DNA from: Candidatus Gastranaerophilales bacterium | Lineage (GTDB): Bacteria; Cyanobacteriota; Vampirovibrionia; Gastranaerophilales; Gastranaerophilaceae | Assembly: GCA_944326545.1 (NCBI GenBank) | Contig: CALVEH010000006.1 | Coordinates: 1 to 64,000 of the forward strand | Length of the DNA stretch: 64,000 nucleotides | Reading direction: 5' to 3' | In this document: positions 9,474 to 17,985 of the stretch, one piece after another | Numbering within the stretch: the first letter of the stretch is position 1 | Layout: each line of letters begins with the position of its first letter | Position numbers and translations under genes: made by a program | The notes under the pieces: generated by a model | Database searches by the model: none | What the model saw: the letters and a program-made list of their open reading frames with translations, nothing else | Told to the model about the DNA's origin: nothing

Positions 9474-9542
9474 TTCTAACACTCCAATTGTTTAATCTTA
9501 CTTTCACTTATATTTAATAAAAGCCTATAATACAGAAAATTG

Positions 9543-9596
9543 CTAGTTGAAAATATTTTTATTAAAAAATTGTAACATTGAAATATTATCAACTAG
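9543..9596. repeat. 16-bp imperfect inverted repeat upstream of the 8694 gene
   Basis: CTAGTTGAAAATATTT (9543-9558) and AAATATTATCAACTAG (9581-9596) pair at 15 of 16 positions around a 22-nt AT loop. It lies 70-120 bp upstream of the start of the 8694 gene, next to a -10-like TATTAT on the minus strand (9532-9527), so the inner arm covers the expected -35 region. An operator is more likely than a terminator, because no T-run follows. The rest of the gap 9483-9790 holds only the rel terminator. Confidence 0.55.
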
Positions 9597-9625
9597 AACC
9601 TAAGTATTATACAATAAATTCTCAT

Positions 9626-9649
9626 AAAAAAAAAGCTGCCTTGCAGCTT
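9626..9649 (-). terminator. Rho-independent terminator of rel
   Basis: On the minus strand, AAGCTGC-AAG-GCAGCTT (9649 to 9633) is followed directly by a run of nine T (9634 to 9626, sharing the last stem bases). It lies 141 bp after the rel stop. Confidence 0.85.
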
Positions 9650-9790
9650 ATACTTCATAATCTTGGGAGGAGATTTGGGGATTTGTTACATGTATATTAA
9701 TTCATTCTTAAAAAAATGTTTACCTTTTTAATTGTAAATTTAATAAAAATTTACAATCACTTTAAAAGCATGTAGTTTTTATGATATATC

Positions 9791-12049
9791 CTATTTCTTC
9801 TTTTTGGGCATGGTTTGCTGATTGCTTTTACTTTTAGATGTCCCTTGAATCCGCTTAACAGAAATAACTTCTGGTATTGATTGCAGTTTTGTTATTACTG
9901 TTTTTAATCTGTTGATGTTATCAACTTCAATGCCCATTTCAATAATACCGATTTTTTTAGCAGGATTTGATTTTATATTTGCATAGGCAATATTGGTATT
10001 ACATTCTGTTAGCTCAATCATAACGTCTTTTAATATACCCATTTTGTCTTGGACATCTATTCTGATTGAGGCAATATAGGTTTTGTTTAAGCCCTTGTCT
10101 GCCCATTTTATGTCAATTAGTCTTTCTTCAGGAACATTATCCAGTGATGCACAATCTACCCTGTGAATAGAAACGCCCTTGCTTCTAGTTACTACTCCAA
10201 CAATAGGTTCACCTGGTACAGGTGTGCAACATTTAGCAAAGTAATACAACATTCCTTCTAAGCCAACAATGTCGTTTTTGGATTTCTTAGCTTTTGATTG
10301 CGAAATAACTGGTTGTTCATCGTCAGTTGGTTTTTTAATTCTATTGGTTATCTTATTAACAGTTGTTTCACCGTAACCAAGAGCTGCAAGCAAGTCATCA
10401 ACGCAAGAGTAGTTCATTGATTCTGCTATTTGTCTAAGTTCTTGTGTCTTAACGAGTTCGTCAAATTTTGCTTTGCCGATTTCAGCCTCAAGCATATTGT
10501 GACCAAGCGTAATATGTTCTTCTCGTTTATTTTTCTTGTACCATTGCTTGATTTTTGATTGTGCAAGTTTTGTTACAACAAAATTTAGCCAATCAAGTCT
10601 TGGTGCTGGAGTTTTTGATGTCATAATTTCAACAATATCTCCGTTGTGGAGTTTTGTTGAAAGAGGACTTATTCTACCGTTAACAAGAGCTCCGGTTATT
10701 CTAAAACCTACATCCGTGTGTATTCTGAATGCAAAATCAACTGGGGTTGCGTCTTTAGGTAAATCTATAACATCACCCATTGGCGTGAATGCAAATACTT
10801 GATCTGAGAACAGGTCTAGTTTTACGCTTTCTACATATTCACTGGCTGAGGAAACGTCTTTTTCCATTTCAGCAAGTTTTCTCATCCAAGAAAATTGGAT
10901 ATCTGTTTCGGCGTTTGCTTTTTGAGAGCCCTTCTCTTTATATTTCCAGTGAGCTGCAACACCATATTCTGCTACTTGGTGCATTTCGTGCGTTCTTATT
11001 TGCACTTCAATAGGCTTTGATTTTGGCCCCAAAACAGAAGTGTGCAAAGAACGATACATATTGCTTTTTGGCATTGCAATATAATCTTTGAACCTTCCTG
11101 GAATAGGCTTAAATTGAGAGTGAATTATACCTAAAACCTCGTAGCACTCGTTTACTGAGTCAACAATTACCCTTACTGCTGAAATATCGTATAATTCGTG
11201 GAATGCTACATTTTGTCGTTTCATTTTTGCATATATAGAATAATAATGCTTAGAACGACCTGATATTGTAGCTTTTATTTTATGTTGTTTTAGAATTTGT
11301 TCTATTTTTTCAACAAGAACTTGTATTGTTGCATCTCTTTCAGCTTTTTTCAGCGCAACAAGTTGTGCTATTTCAAAATACTTTTCCGGATTTAAGTATC
11401 TCAAAGACAAATCTTCCAGCTCTGCCTTGATTTTTCCGATACCAAGACGATTAGCCAGTGGGGCAAAAATGTCTAATGTTTCTCTTGCAATTTTTTGTTG
11501 CTTTGCTGCTGCCATATAGTTGAGCGTACGCATGTTGTGAAGTCTGTCAGCAAGCTTTAAGAATATAACTCTGACATCGTTAGCCATAGCAATAAACATT
11601 CTTCGGAAGTTTTCGGCTTGGCGTTCTTCCTTAGATTTGAACTGGTATTTGCCTAATTTGGTTACACCTTGAACCAAATTAAGAACATCTTCTCCAAAAT
11701 GTTCTTTAATAGTTTCTGGCTCTGTTCCTGTATCTTCTATAATATCGTGCAATAGTGCAGCAATAATAGTATGTTTGTCCATCATCAGGTCTGTAAGTAT
11801 TTTTGCTACTTCTACGGGATGAACAATATATGGCTCTTCGCTTATTCTGTATTGTCCTGCGTGCAGTTTTGCCGCAAAGATGTATGCATCTTCGATTTCT
11901 TGTATATCTTTTTCGGGTCTGTGTTGTTGCACAAGCATATCTTTCAAAGGCTGAAAGATGCTAAAATCGGGACCTTGTTCTTCTTGCTCTTCTATAAACA
12001 TTGTATCTTCTTGAGATACTTGATTTTTTTCTTCACTATTGTCTGCCAT
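9791..12049 (-). CDS. rel: Bifunctional (p)ppGpp synthetase/hydrolase Rel
   Basis: Makes and degrades the alarmone (p)ppGpp. Domains in order: HD hydrolase (HPVEVAKILTDL, LLHDIIEDTG; about residues 70-190), synthetase (GRFKDYIAMPK, about 325), TGS (QVFAFTPMGDVIDLPKDAT, about 440-500), and a C-terminal zinc-finger/ACT region (CCTPVPGEPIVG, then VQDKMGILKDVM). The RFKD motif is the form found in bifunctional Rel/SpoT rather than monofunctional RelA, and the HD residues are present, so both activities are expected. I start it at the ATG at 12049 (MADNSEEK); a GTG at 12079 would overlap the divergent gene. Confidence 0.95.
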   Translation of the reverse strand: MADNSEEKNQVSQEDTMFIEEQEEQGPDFSIFQPLKDMLVQQHRPEKDIQEIEDAYIFAAKLHAGQYRISEEPYIVHPVEVAKILTDLMMDKHTIIAALLHDIIEDTGTEPETIKEHFGEDVLNLVQGVTKLGKYQFKSKEERQAENFRRMFIAMANDVRVIFLKLADRLHNMRTLNYMAAAKQQKIARETLDIFAPLANRLGIGKIKAELEDLSLRYLNPEKYFEIAQLVALKKAERDATIQVLVEKIEQILKQHKIKATISGRSKHYYSIYAKMKRQNVAFHELYDISAVRVIVDSVNECYEVLGIIHSQFKPIPGRFKDYIAMPKSNMYRSLHTSVLGPKSKPIEVQIRTHEMHQVAEYGVAAHWKYKEKGSQKANAETDIQFSWMRKLAEMEKDVSSASEYVESVKLDLFSDQVFAFTPMGDVIDLPKDATPVDFAFRIHTDVGFRITGALVNGRISPLSTKLHNGDIVEIMTSKTPAPRLDWLNFVVTKLAQSKIKQWYKKNKREEHITLGHNMLEAEIGKAKFDELVKTQELRQIAESMNYSCVDDLLAALGYGETTVNKITNRIKKPTDDEQPVISQSKAKKSKNDIVGLEGMLYYFAKCCTPVPGEPIVGVVTRSKGVSIHRVDCASLDNVPEERLIDIKWADKGLNKTYIASIRIDVQDKMGILKDVMIELTECNTNIAYANIKSNPAKKIGIIEMGIEVDNINRLKTVITKLQSIPEVISVKRIQGTSKSKSNQQTMPKKKK

Positions 12050-12096
12050 AGTAAAATATTGTACACTTTTAGGTGGCACTATACAAGGGGTATGAA

Positions 12097-12396
12097 GTGG
12101 AAAATTTTTATTCTGAGGCAGGTGATGGGATTATTTTAAAAATTAAAGCCGTGCCTAATTCGTCTAAAAATGAGATTTGTGGGTTATTGGATAATGCGTT
12201 GAAGGTTAAAATCAAGGCGCCTGCTGTTGAGAATAAAGCAAATGAAGAATTGGTTAAGTTCTTTTCAAAACTTTTGAAAGTTCCTAAATCTTCAGTAATA
12301 CTCAAGTCTGGTGGAACATCTAAGTTAAAATCTCTTTATATAGAAGGGTGTACTATTGATAAATTAAATGATGTTTGTGGTAATATTAGCTTATAA
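12097..12396 (+). CDS. DUF167/YggU-family protein
   Basis: About 99 residues. The pattern LKIKAVPNSSKNEICGL, then ALKVKIKAPAVENKANEELVKFFSKLL and SGGTSKLK, is that of the DUF167 family of small alpha/beta proteins of unknown function. I chose the GTG at 12097 because AAGGGG (12085-12090) stands six bases before it; a longer in-frame start at 12073 would overlap the rel leader and has no such site. It is divergent from rel with 47 bp between starts and is followed by secG after 23 bp. Confidence 0.88.
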   Translation: MENFYSEAGDGIILKIKAVPNSSKNEICGLLDNALKVKIKAPAVENKANEELVKFFSKLLKVPKSSVILKSGGTSKLKSLYIEGCTIDKLNDVCGNISL

Positions 12397-12419
12397 TTAT
12401 TATTAATTAAGGAAGAAAT

Positions 12420-12647
12420 ATGATAACTACTGTATTTTGGATTGTACAAATTGTCTCATCATTACTTTTAATATTGCTTGTTATGATACATTCTCCAAAA
12501 GGAGATGGAATCGCAGGTATTGGCGGAGCTTCTCATGTTTTTGCTTCACAAAAGAATGCAGAATCTGGTTTAAATAAGCTTACAATGTGGGTAGCTATAG
12601 TGTTTTTTGTTTCAACATTTATAGCCGGCTTTAATTTATTTGGCTAA
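12420..12647 (+). CDS. secG: Protein translocase subunit SecG
   Basis: A small 75-residue subunit of the SecYEG export channel in the inner membrane. Two membrane helices (about 4-24 and 55-73) flank the conserved cytosolic loop, which here reads LLVMIHSPKGDGIAGIGGAS. AAGGAAG precedes the ATG at a good distance. It follows the DUF167 gene by 23 bp and both are probably one transcript. The stop codon merges with the A-run that is the T-run of the opposite-strand terminator. Confidence 0.93.
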   Translation: MITTVFWIVQIVSSLLLILLVMIHSPKGDGIAGIGGASHVFASQKNAESGLNKLTMWVAIVFFVSTFIAGFNLFG

Positions 12648-12720
12648 AAAAAACACCACCGTCCTATTATACTTGCATTAGGTGTGATGAGCAGTTTTTA
12701 TTGTAAGTTAATAAGACGGT
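12646..12720 (-). terminator. Long-stem terminator-like hairpin after the LysM/glucosaminidase gene
   Basis: The arms 12658-12677 and 12702-12720 pair over about 18 positions with one bulge and one C-A mismatch (ACCGTC...GACGGT at the base) around a 24-nt loop. On the minus strand the stem is followed by GGTG and eight T (12653 to 12646). It lies 38 bp after the stop of the 12759 gene. The stem and loop are longer than in a standard terminator. Confidence 0.6.
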
Positions 12721-12758
12721 AGCATTTGTGATTGCATTGTATAGTGTGTTTGCATTGT

Positions 12759-13658
12759 TTATGCTGTTGATGCTGTATTATTAATAATGTCTTTCATGTA
12801 TTTTCCAACATTCCTTGGCCAATATTGGTTTAGTTGGTCTTTGTCGCTTTTGTCGTCAATAGGACAGTATTTTGCTCCTACGGCTTTAATTGTTTTTCTG
12901 CCTTTATTAATATAGTTTCTTTTTAGCATAGATGCCATATCTTCAAGACAGTCTGATACATTTTGATAAGTCCTGAATCTATAGCTTCCTGCATATCGAA
13001 TACCGCCAACGTTATTTCGTTTACGGGCACTGTAGCTTGTTCCGTTTCGCGATTCGTTAATAGCTATAGCGGCGAGAAAGGCAGCATTGATTCCATACTT
13101 ATCTTGTAATTGCATAAATTTTTCACCCTGTCCTTTCAGAACTCCTCCAAGGTGTTTGTCAATTTCTGAGGCTTTGCCTTTATAGTCTGTTGTAATATCT
13201 AAATTGTGTATGTTGTTTGTTGTCAGTTTTACAGTTTGGGTTTCAACTTGCTGATTTTGTTGAGATGATTCAATTTTAATTTTTTCCTGATTATCAGAAG
13301 CCCTTTCTGCTTCTTGATTCATTCTGCTTTCTGTTCTTGATTTTAAAAACGGTGATGACGCCAGCCGTTTTTGTCCGTTAAATTGGACATTGTTTGGACA
13401 ATACATGTCTACAGGTGAATCAATCGTGTTAAATACAAAGCAAGGGCTTCTGTCAGGAGTTTTTGTCGGTGCTGGTTTTTCTTGATCTTTATAAAGTTTT
13501 AGATGCTGACCAACAAAAATAGAATTCATGTTTTTTAAACCATTAAGTTCAGCAATTTCTCTAACTTTTTTACTGATTTCAGCATTATTGTCTATTTTTA
13601 GCTCTTTTTTGACAATTTTCCATAAGCTGTCACCACGCTTAATTTTGTAGTCAGTCAT
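12759..13658 (-). CDS. LysM plus glucosaminidase (GH73-like) peptidoglycan hydrolase
   Basis: About 299 residues from the ATG at 13658, ten bases after AGAGGAG. An N-terminal LysM domain (YKIKRGDSLWKIVKKEL ... IFVGQHLKLY, about 4-55) should bind peptidoglycan. A Gln/Thr-rich linker follows (about 60-160). The C-terminal domain has AIAINESRNGTSYSARKRNN, with the Glu and Asn pattern of GH73 N-acetylglucosaminidases such as those fused to FlgJ. No N-terminal signal peptide is visible, so export would need another route. In a flagellated cell it may open the wall for the rod; that is inference. Confidence 0.82.
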   Translation of the reverse strand: MTDYKIKRGDSLWKIVKKELKIDNNAEISKKVREIAELNGLKNMNSIFVGQHLKLYKDQEKPAPTKTPDRSPCFVFNTIDSPVDMYCPNNVQFNGQKRLASSPFLKSRTESRMNQEAERASDNQEKIKIESSQQNQQVETQTVKLTTNNIHNLDITTDYKGKASEIDKHLGGVLKGQGEKFMQLQDKYGINAAFLAAIAINESRNGTSYSARKRNNVGGIRYAGSYRFRTYQNVSDCLEDMASMLKRNYINKGRKTIKAVGAKYCPIDDKSDKDQLNQYWPRNVGKYMKDIINNTASTA

Positions 13659-13781
13659 TAAGTACAATCTCCTCTTAAGATATCCAAGTCAAATTATTTT
13701 ACTTACTCATCACTTATATATAAAAACTAATTCTTTTTTTGAATTTCAGGAGATTGGTATTTTGTAATATTTGTTTACAAG

Positions 13782-14255
13782 TTAAGAAACAATTCTTTCT
13801 ATACTTCTTGCAAAACGAACTATAGGCTTTTCTTCGTACCAGTTTATTGAATCAACAAGTATTGTTTTGCATCCAAGAAATTTGCCAAACAATATGTCAG
13901 TTAACGGTCTATCTCCGACCATTACCATTTCTTTTTCGTTAATACCATTTTCTTTTAAAAATGCCTTAGACACGCTAGTTGCCGGTTTTTTTGCAGGAGC
14001 TAAAACAGGAAAATCTATTTGTTTTGCTGCTTTGGATACGTAATTTAAGTCGCTGTTGTTGGATATTATCAAAAGCTTGAAATCTTTTTTTAGATTTTCA
14101 AACATTGCCAAGGTTTTCTCAGAAAAGGTGCCTGATTTTGATTTCATTACAGTACTGTCTAAATCAAAGGCTATTACTTTAATTCCCTCGCTTTTTAGTT
14201 TGTCATAATCTATTTCGTATACTGTTTTTGCTTCATAATCAGCTTTTACTATCAT
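13782..14255 (-). CDS. YqeG-family HAD phosphatase
   Basis: A 157-residue haloacid-dehalogenase-type phosphatase of subfamily IIIA. Motif I is AFDLDSTVMKSKS (the two Asp at about 31 and 33), motif II is the IISNNSD segment, the Lys is in APAKKPAT, and motif IV is MVGDRPLTDILFG. YqeG-type enzymes include phosphatidylglycerophosphate phosphatases in cyanobacteria, plants and yeast (GEP4-like), so this could complete phosphatidylglycerol synthesis; the substrate is inferred. Its ATG overlaps the TGA of the trhP gene (ATGA), so the two are translationally coupled. Confidence 0.9.
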   Translation of the reverse strand: MIVKADYEAKTVYEIDYDKLKSEGIKVIAFDLDSTVMKSKSGTFSEKTLAMFENLKKDFKLLIISNNSDLNYVSKAAKQIDFPVLAPAKKPATSVSKAFLKENGINEKEMVMVGDRPLTDILFGKFLGCKTILVDSINWYEEKPIVRFARSIERIVS

Positions 14256-15505
14256 CTTACGTTTTTAATTCCTATTGTTCTAGCTAGTGCATACTTGTGA
14301 TTTAACGGGTTGTTGCTGAGTTTTACCCATATTTCATCATTGGTGTTTCCAACTTCCTTTTCTTCATCTATAGTAGCATTGTATATTTTTTCTACAGTTG
14401 TTTCAAAACATTCTGTAGGTGTAATAATTTCTACTCTATCGTTTAAAAGGATTTTGTTTTTTATTTTAACTTTGAATAAAGTTTCTCCGTGTTTTTCTGT
14501 TTTGTCCCAAAATTCAAACAGAAAATCTGAACCAGCAAGCCCTTTTGATACATCGTAACTGTAGCCTTCGTGGTCTTGTTCGTCGAGGTAAAATCCTGTT
14601 GTATAGCCTCTGTTTCCAATTTTTAAAAGTTGGTTAAACATTTCTTCTTTGTCTACTGTTTCACCGTTATAGTAAGCATCAATTGCTCTTCTGTAAGCTT
14701 TTGCAACGGCAGAAACGTAGTAGAGGCTTTTGGTTCTTCCTTCTATTTTGAATGAATCAGCGCCGGCTTCAATCAGTTGAGGTATGTAATTTATAAGCGC
14801 TAAATCCTTAGTGCTTAAAATATGTGTACCCCTTGCTGTCTCTTCAATTTCGTAGTACTCGCCTGGACGAGTTTCTTCCAATAATTTGTATTTCCATCTG
14901 CAAGGTTGAGAGCATCCGCCGTGGTTTGCTTTTCTTTCTCCGTGAGTCATATAGTCACTAAGCAGACATCTTCCAGAAAGTGAAACACACTGTGCACCGT
15001 GGACAAATACTTCGAGTTCTATGTCCGGTACATTTTTTCTTATTTGTGCAAGTTGTTTTATAGAAAGTTCTCTTGCTAAAATTACTCTTGTTGCACCAAA
15101 ATCTCTCCAAAACTTAACTGCATCCGAGTTGAGAGTGTTTGTTTGCGTACTTATGTGTATATCTATATCGGGTAATTTGTTTTTTATAACGCTTAATATT
15201 CCGAAATCGCTGACTATTAATGCGTCAGGATTTGCATCCTTAATTATATCTATGTTTTGATGAAGATTTTCAATGTCTTCATCATAGGCGTAGATGTTTA
15301 GTGTCATATAAACTTTTTTATTATATGAGTGAGCTAAATCAATGGTTTTTTTTAGGTTGTCTGCTGTGATAATTTCACCTTTTCGCATGGAACGTAGGCT
15401 AAAATCAACCATCCCCATGTATACAGCATCTGCACCGTAGTTTATTGCGTAATCTAATTTTTCGATGTTGCCAGCCGGCAATAATAATTCAACTTTCTTG
15501 TCCAT
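14252..15505 (-). CDS. trhP: U32-family protein, tRNA hydroxylation protein TrhP-like
   Basis: A 417-residue U32-peptidase-family protein. It has the diagnostic LLLPAGNIEKLDYAINYGADAVY start (quoted parts LLLPAGN and YGADAVYMG), VFVHGAQCVSLSGRC and GGCSQPCRWKY with clustered Cys, then EETARGTHILSTKDL and SFKIEGR. Current work places this family in prephenate-dependent 5-hydroxyuridine formation on tRNA (TrhP/YegQ), and the related RlhA modifies 23S rRNA. The Cys set fits an Fe-S site. It is coupled to yqeG by a 4-bp overlap. Which U32 subgroup it belongs to needs alignment. Confidence 0.85.
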   Translation of the reverse strand: MDKKVELLLPAGNIEKLDYAINYGADAVYMGMVDFSLRSMRKGEIITADNLKKTIDLAHSYNKKVYMTLNIYAYDEDIENLHQNIDIIKDANPDALIVSDFGILSVIKNKLPDIDIHISTQTNTLNSDAVKFWRDFGATRVILARELSIKQLAQIRKNVPDIELEVFVHGAQCVSLSGRCLLSDYMTHGERKANHGGCSQPCRWKYKLLEETRPGEYYEIEETARGTHILSTKDLALINYIPQLIEAGADSFKIEGRTKSLYYVSAVAKAYRRAIDAYYNGETVDKEEMFNQLLKIGNRGYTTGFYLDEQDHEGYSYDVSKGLAGSDFLFEFWDKTEKHGETLFKVKIKNKILLNDRVEIITPTECFETTVEKIYNATIDEEKEVGNTNDEIWVKLSNNPLNHKYALARTIGIKNVR

Positions 15506-15543
15506 ATTTTTATTCTATTATAAACATTGTTTTTGCTCTACCC

Positions 15544-15572
15544 TTGAAATCGATTTATAAGCGTGTTAATAT
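15544..15572 (+). promoter_or_regulatory. Sigma-70-type promoter of rpsU
   Basis: TTGAAA (15544-15549), 17-bp spacer, TAATAT (15567-15572). Transcription would start near 15579, about 37 nt before the rpsU ATG. Confidence 0.6.
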
Positions 15573-15615
15573 GACAACACTTAGAATTAAATTTATGCGA
15601 AGGTGGTGAAAATAG

Positions 15616-15789
15616 ATGCCAGAAGTTAAAGTCGGTGAAAACGAAAGTATTGAAAGCGCTTTAAAAAGATTTAAGAAAAAAATTCAAAAAGCTGGAATTT
15701 TGTCTGAAATCAAAAGACGTGAAACTTACGAAAAACCAAGCATAAAAAGAAAACGTAAATCTGAAGCTGCTCGCAAACGTAGAGTGTAA
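15616..15789 (+). CDS. rpsU: 30S ribosomal protein S21
   Basis: A 57-codon gene, short enough to be missed by length cut-offs. The protein begins [19 protein letters not shown] and ends with a very basic tail ([14 protein letters not shown]), the standard S21 layout. Pieces typical of the family are the N-terminal strand, [10 protein letters not shown], and the Lys/Arg-rich C-terminal helix. S21 sits near the 3' end of 16S rRNA on the 30S platform and helps initiation. AGGTGGTG precedes the ATG at 15616. It is monocistronic: its own promoter lies upstream and a strong terminator starts 21 bp after the stop. Confidence 0.96.
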   Translation: MPEVKVGENESIESALKRFKKKIQKAGILSEIKRRETYEKPSIKRKRKSEAARKRRV

Positions 15790-15809
15790 GCTATGAAGAT
15801 ATAAGTTTA

Positions 15810-15836
15810 AAGCCCTCTAAAAAAGAGGGCTTTTTT
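15810..15836 (+). terminator. Rho-independent terminator of rpsU
   Basis: A perfect 9-bp stem, AAGCCCTCT (15810-15818) with AGAGGGCTT (15824-15832), has a 5-nt A loop and runs into six T. Confidence 0.95.
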
Positions 15837-15859
15837 AATACTTTTTATTTTGAGAATGA

Positions 15860-16705
15860 TTATTTGTGCTTTTTAATAATATTATCCATGCTACGGAAGA
15901 TTTTTTCTGTCATTTCTTGGATGTAAGCACTTGAAACAACTCCGTTCATAACAATATCTGCACATTGCATTGCCGGTCTTATATATGTTTGAGCAGTTGT
16001 GTTGACATTTTCAAACTGCATATCAGCAGCTTTTCCGACTTTACCTCTTGATTCTGCTCTTCTGTACCATCTTTCTTTTATTGTTTCAAATGGCGTAAAG
16101 ACATAAACTTTTATATCCATTATGTCTCTAATGCCTTCGTTTAATACGTATAAGCCTTCGTTAACTATTATTTTAGAAGGTTTTTTGAGCACACCGTGGG
16201 CAAAGCTTTCGCAAGTGGTGAAGTTATAGTCCGGACTTCTTACAGCATCGCCATTTTTTAAGCTGATAAGGTGCTGTTTCATCAAATCAAGATTGATTGC
16301 TTTAGGGGTATCAAAACTGTAACCCTTTGCAAAAAATGCTTCGTAACTGCCTGCTTCTTTTAGTTCTTTAGACCAGTCATGATAATAGTCATCGCAGCAC
16401 ACAATTGTGTATAAATCTGTTCTCTCTTCTGCAATACAAGAGCGTATAGCATTTTGAACAAAAGTTGTCTTGCCCGAAGCAGATTCTCCAGCTATACCAA
16501 TGAGAAATCTTGTTTCAGGGTCATTTAATGCACGTCTTGCCGTATTAAAAATTACAGACTCTTTAACGTTGAGGAAAAGAGGGTGTTTTTGTTTTTTATC
16601 TTCTTCGAGAATTTTTTTCAAACATTCTACAATCTCAACTACAATAGCAAGTGTAGATGTTTGATTTTGTTCCATATTTTCTTTTGGTTTTTCAGTTAAT
16701 TGCAT
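15860..16705 (-). CDS. Uridine kinase-like P-loop kinase
   Basis: A 281-residue member of the uridine kinase/phosphoribulokinase/pantothenate kinase group. Walker A is GIAGESASGKTT (about 70-81). The acidic CCDDYYHDW follows, where uridine kinases bind substrate, then FDTPKAINLD, a lid-like segment (RWYRRAESRGK) and a C-terminal helical end. The first 55 residues are an additional Lys/Glu-rich helix. An internal ATG (MEQNQTST) ten codons in is an alternative start; neither has a clear ribosome-binding site. The substrate is probably a nucleoside or sugar but is not proven by the sequence. It converges on rpsU. Confidence 0.8.
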   Translation of the reverse strand: MQLTEKPKENMEQNQTSTLAIVVEIVECLKKILEEDKKQKHPLFLNVKESVIFNTARRALNDPETRFLIGIAGESASGKTTFVQNAIRSCIAEERTDLYTIVCCDDYYHDWSKELKEAGSYEAFFAKGYSFDTPKAINLDLMKQHLISLKNGDAVRSPDYNFTTCESFAHGVLKKPSKIIVNEGLYVLNEGIRDIMDIKVYVFTPFETIKERWYRRAESRGKVGKAADMQFENVNTTAQTYIRPAMQCADIVMNGVVSSAYIQEMTEKIFRSMDNIIKKHK

Positions 16706-16952
16706 GCCATAATTCCATTCAATAATAATTATCTTAGAATAAAACCAAGTTAAATTCTCTTATCTTTCTTTAAAATGTAAAAAAAATTAATGTTGCTAGT
16801 TAAGTACTCAAATATTAAGTAATTGTTATATTAACATTATGAGATATTCTGTTATATCTGGCAACCTTTTTTTGTTTTTTATATTTGCTAAAAAAAGTAA
16901 ATAAAATATTTTTTTTTATTTTTTATTGCTTATTTTATGTGAAAATTTACAT

Positions 16953-17981
16953 ATGACTAAGCAAATATTATCAGGAATGAATTTGGAAGAATTAACTGCT
17001 TTTACTGATTCAATTGCTGAATCAAAGTATAGAGCAAAGCAGTTACATAATTGGATTTATTTAAAATCCGTATCTTCTATTGATGAAATGACAGACATTT
17101 CTAAAAAAACAAGAGAAAAAATTGAAGAGATTGCACAAATCACTGATGTGAAAATCAAGCATAAACAGGTTAGTAAAGACGGTACTATTAAATATTTGCT
17201 TGAATACGCTGATGGAAATTGCGTAGAAACTGTTCTTATGCGCTTTGATAATAGAGCAAACCTTACTGCTTGTGTAAGTTCTCAGGTGGGATGTGCTTGT
17301 AATTGCAAGTTTTGCGCTACAGCCAAGCTTGGTTTTATACGAAATTTAACACCGAGAGAAATAATTGAACAAGTTTTAACAATACAAAGAGATACAGGTC
17401 TAAAGGTTACTAACATTGTGTTTATGGGACAAGGTGAACCTTTATTGAATTTGGATAATGTATTAAAAGCTATTGATATATTTAATAACGACTTTGTTAT
17501 AGGTATTAGACGCTTAACAGTTTCAACTTGCGGTATTATTCCTCAGATTAATAAACTTGCTCAGATGGATTTTCAACCTACTTTGGCGTTATCTTTGCAT
17601 GCTCCAACACATGAACTGAGAGAATCTCTTATGCCTATCGAAAAAAAATATCCTTTAGATGAGCTTATGAGTACTCTTAAAAACTATGTTGGTGAAACGG
17701 GCAGAAGAGTTACGATTGAATATACTTTGATAAAAGGTTTTAATGATACTGTTGAATGCGCTAAAAAATTAGCTGTTCTTTTAATTGGACTTAAAGCAAA
17801 TATAAATCTTATTATTTATAACCCAAATGACAAAGATGATTTTGAAAAGCCAAGCAAGGAATCAATTCAAAAGTTTAAATATATTTTGGAACAATCAGGT
17901 AAAAAGGTCACTATAAGACTAGAACGAGGTTCTGATATTGATGCTGCCTGTGGGCAATTAAGCAATAAAATGAGAGGATAA
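16953..17981 (+). CDS. rlmN: Dual-specificity RNA methyltransferase RlmN
   Basis: Radical-SAM enzyme that makes 2-methyladenosine at 23S rRNA A2503 and tRNA A37. The radical-SAM cluster is C-x3-C-x2-C within VGCACNCKFCATAKLGF, and the second catalytic Cys lies near the C-terminus (DAACGQL). IVFMGQGEPLLN binds SAM, and LSLHAP precedes the ATP-grasp-like end. I use the ATG at 16953 (MTKQILSGM), which matches normal family length at 342 residues; an upstream in-frame TTG at 16926 adds nine residues and is less likely. The 247-bp leader upstream is very AT-rich with two small hairpins and no evident gene. The next gene follows by 4 bp. Confidence 0.96.
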   Translation: MTKQILSGMNLEELTAFTDSIAESKYRAKQLHNWIYLKSVSSIDEMTDISKKTREKIEEIAQITDVKIKHKQVSKDGTIKYLLEYADGNCVETVLMRFDNRANLTACVSSQVGCACNCKFCATAKLGFIRNLTPREIIEQVLTIQRDTGLKVTNIVFMGQGEPLLNLDNVLKAIDIFNNDFVIGIRRLTVSTCGIIPQINKLAQMDFQPTLALSLHAPTHELRESLMPIEKKYPLDELMSTLKNYVGETGRRVTIEYTLIKGFNDTVECAKKLAVLLIGLKANINLIIYNPNDKDDFEKPSKESIQKFKYILEQSGKKVTIRLERGSDIDAACGQLSNKMRG

Positions 17982-17985
17982 TATT

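Noticed and set aside
9690-9731. 13-codon open frame after GGAGGA downstream of rel
   Set aside because: Distance from GGAGGA to the ATG is about 20 bases and the region is a 3' flank between gene and terminator.
12050-12079. GTG start of rel at 12079, ten codons upstream
   Set aside because: It would overlap the leader of the divergent DUF167 gene and has no ribosome-binding site; MADNSEEK at 12049 is a more usual Rel start.
16840-16905. 21-codon open frame MRYSVISGNLFLFFIFAKKSK before rlmN
   Set aside because: No ribosome-binding site and the length is expected by chance in such AT-rich DNA.
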